A DNA stretch of 64,000 nt, taken from assembly GCA_019671005.1 (NCBI GenBank), contig CM033712.1:76954479-77018478 (forward strand). The letters run 5' to 3'. Within the stretch, counting starts at the first letter, position 1. Each line of letters opens with the position of its first letter. The translations under genes and the position numbers were made by a program. Below, in pieces: positions 1 through 12,755 of the stretch. This DNA is from Hibiscus mutabilis (taxonomy: Eukaryota > Streptophyta > Magnoliopsida > Malvales > Malvaceae). The notes beneath the pieces were generated by a model, which was given only the letters and a program-made list of their open reading frames with translations, was not told where the DNA came from and made no database searches.

Positions 1-255
1 ATTAGGCTTAGATATTAAATTTAATATACAATTATTAAGATAATACTATTTTTAATATAAAATAATTGTATATACATTGAGAATAAATTATTTAATTATC
101 CATTTTATACAGTAAAATCATTATCTATTATCAACTCGTATAAAGTGACATTTTTTTTAAATATATGCTATTTATTTTATATTCAGATTTAAATTATAGA
201 ATGCTTATAATATCTACCCGCCGTCTTCTTTTTAGCATCTGTATTTTTTTTTTAC

Positions 256-1024
256 GATTAATAGTGAAAAAAGTGTTCAATTTATAATTTTTTTCACTTT
301 GGTGTTTAATATTTTATTTTATAATTTAAATTGAATTTTTCTGTAACTGGACTTTAAAATTTTTTTGTTATCTAATAAAAACACAATATGTGGCATATTT
401 TAGTATTTTTTATTTTTATTTTTCTAAAAATAAGAAAATCTTTAATTTTATAAAAAACAAAAAATTTAGTTTTACTAAAACTCCAAACCCAAGCCCTAAA
501 TCCTGAAATTCCTCCTCTCTCACCACTAATTCAACTACCACCGGTCACACTTGCCTTCGTCGACCCCTCACAACTAAAAACCTCATGATTTCGTCGTCGA
601 AAATCGACGAATGAACATCTAAAAATGAAAAAAAAGAGATCGATTGAGCTTCTAACCGACGATTAGAGGGTGGGGATGTTGAACGTTGAGGTATCCGACG
701 CTTGGGTGGTGAACGGTGAGCCGTTAATGTGGGGAGATATCGGACGGTGAGGAAAATGTGATTTGAGGTTTGCTTGAAAGAAACTAAAATTTTGGTGTTT
801 TTAAGAAATACACACTTTTAAAGTAATTTAGAAATTAAATAAATAAAAACAAGTCACGTGTCATGTTATAATTGGGTAACAGAAAATTTTTAACGGTTGT
901 TGACAAAAAACCCAATTTGAGTTACGGAATGAAACGTTAGGCACCAAAGTGGCAAAAAAAAAAAAAAAAACGTTAGGCGTCAACTAAAAAAATGTATAGG
1001 TTGGACACCGTTTGACTATTAAGC
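256..1024. mobile_element. Non-autonomous MULE-type element, 769 bp
   Basis: The two ends are long, degenerate inverted repeats. The left end starts GATTAATAGTGAAAAAAG, and the reverse complement of the right end starts GCTTAATAGTCAAACGG. Both continue through a 'CTTTGGTG(T/C)(T/C)TAA' block about 40-80 bp in. The element is flanked by TTTTTTTAC (247-255) and TTTTTTTAT (1025-1033), a 9-bp target duplication with one mismatch, as expected for Mutator-like elements. The GC-richer core (about 480-770) could be captured host sequence. No usable reading frame is seen. Confidence 0.6.
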
Positions 1025-1708
1025 TTTTTTTATCTTTACGCGGCGACAATATTAATTTTCATGTCGGTTGTCGACCGCCGGTAACATTTTTTTATTTCAT
1101 TCTTTGTTTTTTAGCTTTTAAATTAATAATCTATCATCGTGATACATTTTTTCTTAATCAGTCGTTAGACCACTTTTATTTAATTTATTTTTTTATAACG
1201 ACCGGATTTGACATCTGTCGCAACCTACCAAGATGATATTCTTTTAAGAATATGTGATGCGATCTCGGTTTGCAGGAGATCCGAAATGATTTATTTTCCC
1301 AATCTAATTAAGGTGTCCCAAACAAAGTGACAATTCTAATTATAATGGCTCGGAAGCAAAAGTAAAGGCTGCTCTCAAATGGACTTTTGTACTTCGCCTT
1401 GAACCTCACAAAACTCGTATTCAGGATCACATTAATATGTCCGGATAAATTTTGTTTATTTGAATCACGGCACCTCATAGAATCAAAGGCTCCTCTCATC
1501 TCCGTTTTTTAGCAGTGAAATCTGAATCTTTGGGATGGTTTGGTTTGGTTTGGTTTGTAGTGAGAAACTAGGTATGCCACTCCACCAGGGACTCGAGGCA
1601 ATTTAAAACACCTTGCCTTCGAAATATGAAGCTTTAGATCAGGCTAAATTCACATTACTTTGAACTTTTGTATGTAGCGATTTACCATTTTGAATCTTTG
1701 CAAACGAG

Positions 1709-1753
<45 letters not shown>

Positions 1754-2063
1754 TAATGACAGAAATGCTTTCTGCAAGCCATCATTAAGCATGCTTTTTT
1801 ATACTCATCATGTAAACTTTCATGCGGTTTTTTTGGCTAATTATAAGCTTTCTTTCTTGTGAATGATAAGGGGTCATTTTCTTGAGTATTGCCTGCAGTA
1901 ATATCACGTTCTCGAATTCCAGTGATTCATACTCGAACTTGAAAATTGATGTTTTTTATCAGAGTTCTATCCGAGTATGGAGTAATGTGTTTTGAATCAA
2001 ACGCTTAACTAATGATCTTGTTCATTGAAAAGACCCGTTTGATACAAACACGGTACAGTGAAT
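1025..2063. other. Intergenic / 3' flank of the SINE gene
   Basis: No gene is recognised here. Short open frames lack any family resemblance. The region contains a (TA)n run and the 3' untranslated flank of the minus-strand gene that follows. Confidence 0.5.
1712..1751. repeat. (TA)20 microsatellite
   Basis: Uninterrupted TA dinucleotide run of about 40 bp. A shorter TA run sits at about 6634-6657. Confidence 0.95.
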
Positions 2064-3950
2064 CTATGTTGGAACAATATAGAAGCCTTCATCCTCCACT
2101 TCAGTCCACAACAAAGAAGCGAGGCCTACAATTATAATCAAAAAGAGGCCGATCAACATTTTATAAGGCATCGCCTTACGTGCTTTCTCATTTCGAAACT
2201 CGAGAGTTTCTTTCTTGTTCACTGGATTGGCATCGTTAAGCTCTTGGACATCAAGCTCAGCAGGACTATCGTCGGTTGATGATACAGATTCAGAGCTGCC
2301 TTGGTTTTCACCATTGGTATATGAACAAGCTTTGCCTTTGGCCTTATTGATAGTACCACGTTGATAACTATTGCGGTTTGTGGTAGGATTGGATCCGAAT
2401 TTCTCTGAGCATGGACTTCGGAACCTCCTGTATTGTTTCCCGGAGTAATCTGAGTTCAAGTCATTCGGATCTTGAAGAGAACAGATGAGCCTCCTTGGAG
2501 TCGTAAAATGGTTGTCTACTTTAATCCGTGAACAGGACCTCTGAAGCACAAGATGTAACAATGTAAATGCAGTTTAAACAAACAAATAATAGGGCCACAT
2601 CTAAACAAACAATGTAGAGACTTTTACCTGAGGACTGGGAGTGGCACTTCTTGGTAACCCATTTCTAGGACTTCCATGCAAGAATCCTGAAAATTCGTCC
2701 GTGAACTCGGATCCATGATTGCTAAGAAGGTAAGAAGGTGAATCACATACGGAACCTCCTTGAGCAACCACAGAGAACAAACCATCTTTAAGCAATACAT
2801 CTACACCTCCATTTTCGTATCTCCAAAGCTTCCGATTCACAGACCTTTGATCATATTCCATGTTGCGAGAAATTTGAGTCATCGAAATTGGTGACTCAAG
2901 CAAAGAATCGTATTCCATAAAGGAATTAAGTGTCTGTGATTCAGGTGAAGCGGTTGCAGGAGACTCATCACTTGTTGTGCTTATGCTCCTCCTACGGTTG
3001 GGGTCTCTCCGACCAAAATTCGATCCAGTAACTGAACCACATCTGTTCTCAAATTTCGACCCTTTCTCTTGAGCTATTTTCTTTGCATTTTGAGAAGCTT
3101 CATAAGCAGCCCCTTTAACATAAGCCATCTGATCAGATTGACACTTCTCCATCTCTTCTATAATCAACTCTACCTCAGAATATATGCTCCTCGGATCCAA
3201 CCACTTCATCAAGAAATTTATCATTTGTATTGCGGAAAACCGTTTCTGAGAATTACCTTCTGCAAGCCCGGCATTCGATATTCTCAAGCCAAATTTTATT
3301 AACAATCTAGCATATGCTTCAACAACCAGAGCATTATGCTTAGCCAGAGTCATAACCAGTCCCATATGTGCATTTGTCTGAATAGACTTCTCCAAAGCAC
3401 CAGCTACATTTTGACAAACATTGTTGACCATCTCACTGGAAGCAAACCGCCAGTTATCGGACTCCACAAGCGCCTTCAAGCAAAGGGCAGCTCCCGAACT
3501 CAAGCTTTCCTGGGTAGCCAAAAGCGATTCCAAAAGAGGCTTACAAAGCGAGTGAATGATATGCCTCTTCTTATCTTGTGGAGTGGTCGGATCAATCCCG
3601 TATCTTGCAATTGCAGGGACCACCTTCGAACAGGCTTGTTGCAGAGGAAAAGAACCTGCACTCGAAGCTAATGTCTTGATAATGGTAGACATTATGCTAT
3701 CAATCTGAGGAACAATCTTCACACCATGAACCCGAGCAAGAACTTCATAGAGCGAAATGGTGTATTCGCCTGACACACACCCGGTTTCTTTGGTCTCGGA
3801 AACTTGAGCAAGGAACACCGGTATCGCCTTCAAATCCAAGTCTCTCACATATGATTTCAGTGCTTCCATTGCAGATTTTCGACTGTCGGCATCTTTGTCG
3901 AGGTTGGCCAATTCTCGCCGCAATATCGGGCTAAGATTTCTACCCATCAT
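2064..3950 (-). CDS. SINE1/2: SINE1/SINE2-like plant KASH protein (ARM-repeat, nuclear envelope)
   Basis: Two coding exons, 3950-2628 and 2540-2064, encode about 599 aa. The intron 2627-2541 has GT-AG ends and splits the frame in phase 0 after SATPSPQ. Residues 1-290 form an alpha-helical ARM/HEAT-type domain like TORTIFOLIA-related proteins. A Ser-rich linker follows. Near the C terminus is one hydrophobic segment (MLIGLFLIIIVGLASLLW), and the last residues are YIVPT. A C-terminal transmembrane helix followed by a short tail ending in (V/I)VPT is the plant KASH signature that binds SUN proteins in the nuclear envelope lumen. Arabidopsis SINE1 associates with actin and anchors nuclei in guard cells; SINE2 is its paralogue (family knowledge). 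The start is one of two consecutive ATGs, just inside a 3' splice acceptor. SINE1 and SINE2 cannot be told apart here. The gene looks intact. Confidence 0.93.
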
Positions 3951-3954
3951 TTAC

Positions 3955-4471
3955 CTGAAAAACACAAAACAATATAAACCATTTAACTAAAAAGTTCAAA
4001 AGATTTCCCTGGAAGTTATCTTAATATACTAACTTAAATACAATAAACCAGAAATTACACTCATTTCTCAGAAAATCTACTTACTAGTTGAATCCAAACT
4101 AAGAATAAATCTAAGTTCAAAGTTATGAATTTTCCACTAGTTTCCTACATTTTCCTATGAATCTAAAACAAAAATCACACCTTGATCTGGAAACCTGACA
4201 TGTGTTTTTCCTATTATAGAATAAAAAAACAGCAGATCTCAATTCTTGAAGCAGAAATTGCAGAAAACATAAATTAAAGAACAAAAACATAAAAAGCATA
4301 ATTTATGAAGAAAATAAAGGTAGCTTAGATTTTGCTCAAGAACTGCAAGAATGAACTCCGAAATGATAAAACAGTTAAAAACCCAAATTTATGAAAAGGG
4401 TAATACAGATTTTACTCAATAACTACAAAAATGAACTAAATAGCTATAAAATTAACAAAAAAAGAACCAAC
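3955..4471 (-). other. Probable 5'-UTR intron of the SINE gene
   Basis: On the minus strand, TTTTTCAG is followed by GTAA and the ATG pair, which is a 3' splice acceptor 4 nt before the start codon. A matching donor AAG|GTTGGT lies at 4471/4472. Beyond it is a CT-rich, UTR-like stretch (about 4472-4545). Confidence 0.6.
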
Positions 4472-4559
4472 CTTTCAGTTTCTTCTCTCTTTCTCTTCCG
4501 AGTCTTCTTCTTCTTCACTTGGAAAGCAAAGAACTCGTCTTTCTAATTTCTAACAGAAG

Positions 4560-6660
4560 TTGAATCTTGAAACATTTCTGAAAGAAGTTTCTAAATCTTG
4601 AAACTAGTAAAAACACTAAACCAAGAAATTTAAAAATAAAAAAACAACAAAAAGGGTTGCTTTTTAGGGAGTTTTTTAATGAAGTTTTTGGAGTTTACGT
4701 ATACTGGTCGGTAGCTGTGTATTGGCTGGTGAAATGAGGAAACTTTCAGGTATTCTAGGGTTTTAATTTTGGTTATTTAATTTGAATTAATTTCGTTTTG
4801 AACCGGACACCCGTATGATATTAAGGGGCTGTCTGAAAACAGGTGGAGGGATTTCGCTTTGCCTTTTTACGATGAAATTCAAATCATCTTTCGAAATACC
4901 ACCGCTGTCCCTAATCCTGTGGGTCCCGCTACGAAAAGCTGTATCGCTTTGACGGTTATGCCCTTCTTTTTGAAGATCTTCTGGACATAGATTTCAAATA
5001 GATATGTCCAAACTTACAATTCACTCTTCTTTGTCTTTTTTCTCTCCTTTTTAAAATTTTTCTAATTTCTTTATTTTTAAGAATAATATAAAAATCTATT
5101 TCAAGTCCTTATACCTTTTATACATTTGGGATTTAGTCCCTGTAGTTTTATTTTCAAAAACTCAATTCCTTAACTGTTGAGATTTAAAAATTCAAGTACA
5201 ATTAGTTCAGTGTTCATCATAAAAAATATTTTGTTAAATTTTGATGCATTACACTGTCATTTAATTATATAGTTGTCAAATTAATTTATTTTTTTTCATT
5301 TCAAAATATCACATCAATGATTTCAACAAAATAATTTTTTATGCTATAAAAAAATAGATCTAAAATTTCCAAATCTGAAAATATGTTGGATCTTTTTGAA
5401 AATAAAAGTAGGATGACATAATATCTGATTCACCAAACATAAGGTTGGACTTAGATCATAATGAAATCCGGAAATAACATGCGCAAATTATTCATAGCAA
5501 TTGGGATTTGGGATAGAACTAAAACCTGGAATTTAAAGTTATTGACGTTTAATCGTTAAACCAATGTCTTGCTGATTAAAGTATGAATGGTGATGGGTCA
5601 GGTTTTTGACCGGTTTGCACTAACCTGCAAAATTAACACATCTATTCAAATTTAATTCAACATTTTTATAATGGTATATCCAACCTGAATTCAACCTAAA
5701 TTTTAGAGTAAAAATTTAATTCTGTCCGGGCCCAACCAGACATATATAAAAAAATGATTTTTTCATTTTCATTCAATAGTATATGGAGTTAAATATAGAG
5801 GGGCCTTATTATAAGTATTACATTTTTATTATTAAAAAAATAAAAATATGAACATTATAAAAATTATACTTAAATATTTAAATAAAATTAAACTATTTTT
5901 TGGGTTGGGTCGAATATTTTTTACCTTAAAATAAAACCAAATATGACCCGACCCGAAATCATTTAAAAAAAAACCATGTAATATCGGGTCGAAAATTGTC
6001 TGATCTTAGTAATAAATCTAAAAAAATTGAACTGCTAAACCTATAAAAATTAAAATACTTTTAATAATAAATTGATCATTAATATTTTTTCATTTCATAT
6101 TTCTATATACTCTTCACATAATAATTATAAAACAATACTTGAAGATCAAATACAAAGCTTATAGAATTATACTTATAAAAAATCTCTCATCCCTTCATCT
6201 ATAATCATTTATTAAATTAAGTTTTATAAATATATTTGTTTACCTCGAACATACAATAAAATCTGATAATATTTTTTTTGACTAATATAAATTTCAATTC
6301 TTTGATTTCAACTTTGATTTTAAATTCAAATATAAATTCGTAATATTAATTACAAATATGAATCTTTAATATTCATTAAATTTATAAATTATAAATATAC
6401 AAAATATCCAAATTCATGTTTTCTTAAATTTAATAGATTCCAATAGATGTCTCGTATACTGTGCCCATCGTGAGGCGGGCGGATCCTGTGGTGGGGCAGG
6501 GGTAGTTTCGGCATTCTAAGGTCGATGTGGTTCCAAGGAGACAATATTTTTTAGTTCCCGCGCTTCTATTGCTGAATTCTTCAAATTCAATTCTTTAGTT
6601 TAGTTTTACAGATTCAATTCAACAGTTTGAGAAATATATATATATATATATATATAATAG
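4560..6660. other. SINE promoter side and AT-rich intergenic DNA
   Basis: No gene is recognised. A telo-box-like TAGGGTTTT lies at about 4755. From 5100 on the DNA is AT-rich with weak foldback ('TTTTATTTTCAAAAA' near 5150 and its complement near 5400), suggesting an old MITE. A GC-richer patch at 6450-6540 has no identifiable content. Confidence 0.4.
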
Positions 6661-6662
6661 TC

Positions 6663-6925
6663 GGAAACTATATCATAGGTTTGTCTCGTCACGTTATTTA
6701 TGGTTTCAACTAATAAAAATTATTTATCTTATTAATTTTTTCATGCTATTTTTTACTAGGTAAATCTTCACTGATATTTACTGTAAATTAAATTTAAAAA
6801 ATATTTTTTATCATACGAAAATTCACTAGTTAAAAATTAACATGAAAAAATTAATAAAATTGATCATTTTTATTGTTTGAGACCATGAATGACGTGACAG
6901 GTGAACATATGATATAATTTCTAAC
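6663..6925. mobile_element. Foldback MITE, copy 1
   Basis: About 260 bp that folds on itself: the left arm GGAAACTATATCATAGGTTT pairs with the right end ATATGATATAATTTC. It shares its internal order (GACGTGACAG near one end, TTTACTGTAAATTAA in the middle) with the element at 10576-10837, so the two are copies of one family. Confidence 0.6.
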
Positions 6926-7021
6926 GGTTACGAAATTTGAGAATTAGATTTTTTTCTCTAAAATTCATATTTATGATATATAAAGTTATGACCCAAGATA
7001 ATAATATAATATTTTTGTATA

Positions 7022-7312
7022 AGTTTAAAGTTAAAATAAGTGTTCAAATTATTATTTTTTTCTTTTTAAGTGTTTAAATTATCTGTCCCTTTTAAGTGTC
7101 AAAACTATCATGTTTTTTTTACGTGCCTAAATTATTATTTTTCTCTTTTAGGTGCCTAAATTATTATTTTTTGCATCTTTTAAAGTCAAATCGAGGTACT
7201 TATTTTGACCAAAATGATAGTTTTGACGCTTAAAATAAGCAAAAATATTTTAGACATGTAAAAAAAATAAGATAATTTGAGCACTTATTTTAGTATTAAG
7301 TCTTTTATATAT
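7022..7312. repeat. AT-rich foldback element
   Basis: Inverted repeat: GTTAAAATAAGTGTTCAAAT at the left, and ATTTGAGCACTTATTTTAGT at the right. The middle has near-repeats of 'GTGCCTAAATTATTATTTTT'. It is MITE-like, with no identified target duplication. Confidence 0.45.
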
Positions 7313-7487
7313 TTTAAGATAATTTTTATAATACCTTCCTCTCTGTTTTATTATAAAATTTGAATTATGATAGGACGTTAAAAAGATCGAATAGTAGGCA
7401 TCCCTACACACATCATGTACCTAAAAATGGTACATGAATGGATTTACACAATGAAAATAATACAATTTATTGAGGGATTAAAATAAA

Positions 7488-7743
7488 GGAAAAAACTTTG
7501 ATATACAGGCCGTGTAAACTTTAGTTTACACGTTCCTTTTAGTTTTAGTTTATGGTTTAATGTTTAGGTTTTAGAGTTTAGAATTTAAATTTTAGTGTTT
7601 AAAATTTAGTGTATAGGGTTTAAAGTTTAGGGTTTAATTTTTTAGGATTAGGGTTAGAAATTTAGGAATTGGGTTTTTATAATGTAAATATACATGCTTG
7701 TATAAAATTAATTTTACACATCATGTGTATCAAAGTTTTACCC
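7488..7743. mobile_element. MULE-type MITE with TTTAGGG-like core, copy A
   Basis: 256 bp. The left end is GGAAAAAACTTTGATATACA, and the reverse complement of the right end is GGGTAAAACTTTGATACACA. It is flanked by a perfect 9-bp direct repeat TAAAATAAA (7479-7487 and 7744-7752). The interior is a degenerate string of 'GTTTAGGGTTTA'-like units resembling plant telomere repeat. Confidence 0.8.
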
Positions 7744-7752
7744 TAAAATAAA

Positions 7753-9534
7753 TTTCAATAAGAGGATTAACATATGATTAATTTATAAACTTATGATTCT
7801 CTAAAGAATTGTATTACAATTTTACCATTGTTTAGGGCCAAAATCCCGATCTGCCCCACCTGAAGCCTCTGCCTCTCAATTCATACATGTATGATTAACG
7901 ATACTGTGGAAGCTGTTTCACAAAGTTGGACAAACGGAAAATTCTAAACTAAAGATCATGTATCGACACACTGATTAATAATTTTAGTAACTTTTAAAAT
8001 TACGAAGACATAAAATGCGATTATTTATTTTTAAAATAAAATATATCAGCATATCTTCTCTATTTTTTAATTTTTTATCCACTTTTTATTTCAAGAATTT
8101 TATTATTTGTGAAATAAAAAATAAAAATATGAAAAGTGATTTAACATATATATTTTTTTAAAAAGTAATCATGTTTTAGATCCTATAATTTTAAAAATCA
8201 TTAAAATAGTTAATTATGCATAATATATGATTAATTATATATCGATATACACGATGTTCACTCTAGACTCATTCCAAGCAAACTACCATTTTCCTGACTC
8301 ATCCATAATATAAACCATTAAGAGTGAACAAAATTCAATTTGAATTGATTTGAATTTTTTTTAATTTTTAATAGATTTGGTTCAAAAGAAAATATTTATT
8401 TTATTTGAGGCAAAACAAAAATCGTTTTGACTTAAAAATTTTGAATTTTTTCGACTTGACTCAAATTATAATTTTATAAACTCGACTCAAAAAATTAAAT
8501 ATAATTTTAATTATAAAAAAAAGATTTGAATAATTTAATTTTTTAGCAACTAATTGATCGATTTTTAAGTTTGAGTCGAGTCTCTCAACTCTGTCTAATG
8601 TATATCACATATGAAAGAAATATATATGTATATCGAATATGGTTATAGAAAGTGATTTAAATTAAAATCAATTATACCATGACATTATAAATATTTACAA
8701 TTAAAATTTAACACAAATTTGGACAACTCGACTAAAAACATTCAAATAAACTTTGAATTATAAAATAAGACTCGTCAACTTAAATAATTCGATTTTTTAC
8801 TCGACCCTATCAATAATGTTGACCAATTCACCCCTAAAAAGTATGCAATCATCTCATTGGCACACAAGAATTAGACACGTTAGACAATAAATAGCAACCA
8901 AATTGTTAATACTCATTTAAATCAGTTAATTGCGAGCATAAATTGCGGTCAATACATGGGTAGGCTCTACCATAAAAAAATGCACTCCAGCTTGAATTTG
9001 TGCTATATAGGTATATCCACTATTCCGACCCCTAATTAATAATGAAAATGAATTATTTCCTCCGTCTTATAAATTATATATCTAGTTGACTTTTTTGCTT
9101 AGTTTTAAGTTTTATTTTCATAGATATGTGTAGGAACGTAATCAAGATTTAAAGTTTATGACAAAATATAAATTTTAAAAGATGATGAAAATTTATAATT
9201 ATTATAATTTTTAAAATATATATATAAAGAATTAAACGTAAAAAGAATCTCCTTGCCCCGGGGCAACGGCTCCTCCCATTAATAATGTGTTTATGTTCCT
9301 AAATATGTGATGTAAAATAATTAAAATTATAATTTTATCTTTGAAATGTTAAATTTTGTTTTTGATAAAAAACTAAAAAGGGTAGAAAAGAAAATGTTAC
9401 TTGTAAAAGTCGTTGAGTTTTTAAAATGAACAATTCTAACTAAATAATTTTAAAACGCAAAGAAAACAAATTTAGTAGGACGAAAGATTTAATTATTTGT
9501 TTTTGTTTTCAAGTGTTTTTTTATTAAATAGAAA
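7753..9534. other. AT-rich intergenic DNA
   Basis: No gene, RNA or bounded element is recognised. The DNA is mostly low-complexity A/T. Confidence 0.4.
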
Positions 9535-9625
9535 AAATTTGCATCCCTATAGCGGGACTTGAACCCATACAAGATAGAGTAATATGAGCATCATTAGCCA
9601 CTAAGTCAATCAATAGATCTTTGTT
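9535..9625 (-). mobile_element. tRNA-derived SINE-like fragment
   Basis: On the minus strand, GGGTTCAAGTCCC is a good polymerase III B box. It lies about 35 nt after 'TTAGTGGCTAATGATG', which could be a decayed A box. A T-rich stretch and 'TTTAATAAAAAA' follow. The cloverleaf is not convincing, so this is called a SINE rather than a tRNA gene. Confidence 0.4.
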
Positions 9626-9689
9626 TTTAAGTGCTAATAAGGTGTTATGGTAAAACTTATTATCAATATATAAATTTTTAGTTTTCACG

Positions 9690-10078
9690 CAGTGGCGGTA
9701 GAAAATTTCACAGCTTATGGTTTTAATATAGAATTTAGATCTTAGGGGTTTATGTTCATGGGCTTAGAATTTATGGGTTTAAGGTTAGAATTTAAGGTTT
9801 AGATGTTAGGGTTTAACGATTTTGTTTTGAATTTAGGTTGTAGGGGTTTATAATTTAGGGGTTATTATTAGAATTCACTGTTTAGATGTTAGGCTTTAGG
9901 TTTTAGGGTAATATGTTATAGATTTGAGTTTTAACATGTAAACCTTAAATTATAACCACGACCCATAAATTCTAAACACGTAAAAATAAACCCCTGAATT
10001 TTAGACCCTAAATTGAATCATTAAACCCCTAAATCTAATACAAGTATGAAAACTAAAAGTTTTTACCGCTAATACATG
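9690..10078. mobile_element. MITE with TTTAGGG-like core, second family
   Basis: Left end GCAGTGGCGGTAGAAAATTT, and reverse complement of the right end TTAGCGGTAAAAACTTTTAG. The core is a degenerate string of TTTAGGG-like units. The reverse complement of 63160-63400 has the same end (CACTGGCGGTGGAAACTAAA), so this is a second copy of the family. Confidence 0.5.
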
Positions 10079-10575
10079 GTATAATTACCCATAATTTATT
10101 ATCAATCTGTAAATTTATACCCTGTCATCATGTTTTGTACCCTTGTGGCAAGAGAGGAGTGTTGTATACTTGTACGTGGTAAACAACACTTCTATTTTTC
10201 TTTATATAAAATACATTTTATGATGTGTTAGGTTACAAATGAATTAATTTTTAAATTTACAATTATTCATGCGATTAAAATTTGTTACAATCGAGTTATT
10301 ATGTCGTTAAAATTAAAAAAAAAATATAGTGTGACTTGATATAATAATAATTTGTCTTCAAAATTTATATGTTCTTTTAATTTGGTCATAATTCGAAATA
10401 ATTCAATAAATAATTCTTTCAAATGAGTCATTATGTTCTTTCAGTTTATCCGCTTCACCCCTTGTGTGGGTTCGAATACGTACATTTGTCTTAAAGGTAT
10501 TATTGTAATATTACTTAATAAAAAAATATTAGCGGAGTGTTGTGTCTAATAGCATACGGTGTTAAGGTCTTAATT

Positions 10576-10837
10576 GGGATAAATTATATCATGGGTCATT
10601 TCCGCCACGTCATCCATAGGACCAACCAATAAAAATCACACATCTCATTATTTTTTTCATGTCATATTTTTACCAAGTGAATATTCACTCATATTTACTG
10701 TAAATCAATTTTAAAAATAGTTTTTACCAAATGAACACTTGGTAAAAATATGACATAAAAAAATAATGAGATGTGTGATTTTTATTAGTTGGTCTCATGG
10801 ATGACGTGGTGGGAATGACCCATGATATAATTTCTCC
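10576..10837. mobile_element. Foldback MITE, copy 2
   Basis: Nearly complete palindrome. The left arm contains ATTATATCATGGGTCATT, the right end AATGACCCATGATATAAT. The inner arms pair through CATATTTTTACCAAGTG. TTAATT flanks both sides (10570-10575 and 10838-10843). Confidence 0.7.
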
Positions 10838-10851
10838 TTAATTAATATGTT

Positions 10852-12755
10852 ATAAGGTAAACTACACAAATAGTCACTGAACTATTACTATCTTATTCTG
10901 GTCGTTGAACTATTTTTTGACAAAATCGTCACTAACGTTACATTTTTTATTTTAATCAAGACCATTAAGTTATAATGAAGATGGTGACATTGAATGATAT
11001 AATGATAACTTTAGTCCCAAAAAAATATTTTTTAATAAACTTGGTCCTCATTTTTTAGAATTTAACTTTTTTTTTTTTTTTATAACTTGGTCCTCTTATT
11101 TTCACTTCCCTTAAAAAACAACCACCTTATTCACTTAGAAACCATACCATCATCGTCCACCTTTGCCATCGGCTTCTCCGGTGAGCTCCTTTGATCCTAG
11201 GCTAAAGCGTCGTCGTTAATTTTGTATGTGAAGAATAAATAAAAAACGAACGCGGACAAAAATACAATATTAACCCACAAAAGGTAGGAATAATAGAATT
11301 CAGTGAGTCATCATCAGCAACAAAAAATGAGGGATGATATGTAGACTGATTGCTCTGTTCATGGCACTGTAAAAAATCGTCTAAATCCCATTGTGCCATT
11401 GCAGTGGTCCAGTTCCATTACGAAAAGTAAAACACACCAAAGAAAGGGTCTTGTTTATAGTTACTGCATAAACTAAAAAATAGGAGGGATTGCAGATGCT
11501 CACACACCAAAAAACTATGCATATACTCACTCGTTACAAAATGGTAAAATTCAACTTTTCTTATGGGTAATATGTCATTTCCTTCCCTTTGATTGAAGTA
11601 GTAACAATTGTCGAATTCAATGGAAGTTAATGTTGTTTTATTATTTATGTTTTTGCCTCTTAGACTAATAATGTCACCAATGAATATAGAGGTCTCGGAA
11701 CAATATTCCTCAATCCCATGCAACTGTAATTTTTGAATATTGGCAAGGGTAATTTAACTTCCCAGATTTAGTGTTGGATATGAATGTATTCTTTTTTTTT
11801 TTATCACTTGTAGCATTTATTTTAAAAAGTTTGGAGTTCTCACATTTTCCCACTCACGCATTTTCTTTGCAGCGGTTATCATTTTAGTTGGGAGTTTCTA
11901 AGTAGTTTTTTTTCAAGCCAATGGTGGCGGTTTTGGCCATCTACCGGCGGTGATTTCTCTTTTTGTTTCTTACTTTTATTTCTTCCTTTGTTTTAATTTA
12001 TTGTTTTTCGTTGGCTGTTTTGGCCTGCTCTTCATCTGTCGTTATGGCACGTTCTTTGTCTGCTTCTATGGCACACTGATATTGAAGACATTTACAACCT
12101 GGTGCATGTTACAATTGAATCTTTCCACACAACATTGTGCGGGTTGGTTGTTTGTGAAGTTAACCAAGACGTTTTCTCTCTTTTTGTTAGTTGGAGTAAT
12201 TCATGATCTACGCTCTTCCAGTGATCACTCCAAGATTTTGTTATGGTGTTAGATTTGAAGAACACTCATGAAGATTTTATGAGAAGCTTTAAGTTTGCTA
12301 TTCATGTTTGCATACTCTTTATTTTTTACGTTTATTTTTGTATTTTAGGGTATGCTTATCTATGTATTTCTTCTCATTATTTTAATGAAATCTGGTGTTT
12401 GATTCAAAAAAAAAGCTTGGAGTTCACAGGAGAAGCCGACGACAAAGGTGGATAGTGACGATATGTTTTCTAAGTGAACATGATGGTTATTTTTTAAGCA
12501 AAGTAAAAGCGAGAGCACCAAATTATAAAAAATTCAAAAGTAAGTTAAACTCTAGAAAATGAAGACCATGTTGATTAAAAATGTATATTTTTGGATTAAA
12601 GTTGTTATTATACCATGCAATGCCACCATCTTCATTAAAATTTAACGGAAACTAGGAAAAATATGTAACGTTAGTGGCAATTTTGCTAAAAAAATTAGTT
12701 CGGTGATCAAAATAGGAAATAAATAATAGTTTTGTGACTACTGATGTAGCTTATC
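10852..12755. mobile_element. DNA transposon with ~340-bp inverted repeats, nested insertion inside
   Basis: 10852-11190 is the inverted counterpart of about 12418-12755. Shared blocks include CACTAACGTTACAT, AATGAAGATGGTG and GGCTTCTCC(G/T)GTGA. The ends are AT-rich and fixed only to within a few bases; an imperfect 9-bp flank (ATATGTTAT / ATATGCTCT) suggests a MULE-type origin. The interior shows no transposase. Part of it is a later retroposon insertion (11840-12411). Confidence 0.6.
11840..12411 (+). mobile_element. LINE-like 3' retroposon fragment with poly(A)
   Basis: 572 bp ending in a pure A run. It is flanked by a 14-bp target duplication with one mismatch: AAAGTTTGGAGTTC at 11826-11839 and AAAGCTTGGAGTTC at 12412-12425. 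It is nested in the inverted-repeat element around it. It resembles the insertion at 14074-14758 in its start ('GGCGG...GGCC...' then TTTTTGTTT-rich) and its end ('TTTTAATGAAAT..'). No ORF2-like protein is visible, so it is a 5'-truncated LINE or a long SINE. Confidence 0.6.

Noticed and set aside
9535..9625. Possible functional tRNA gene
   Set aside because: Good B box but no acceptor-stem pairing or convincing A box; fits a decayed SINE better.
11950..12252. 100-codon hydrophobic frame (Phe/Leu/Cys-rich), considered as a membrane protein
   Set aside because: It lies wholly inside the poly(A) retroposon 11840-12411, and its composition reflects T-rich DNA.
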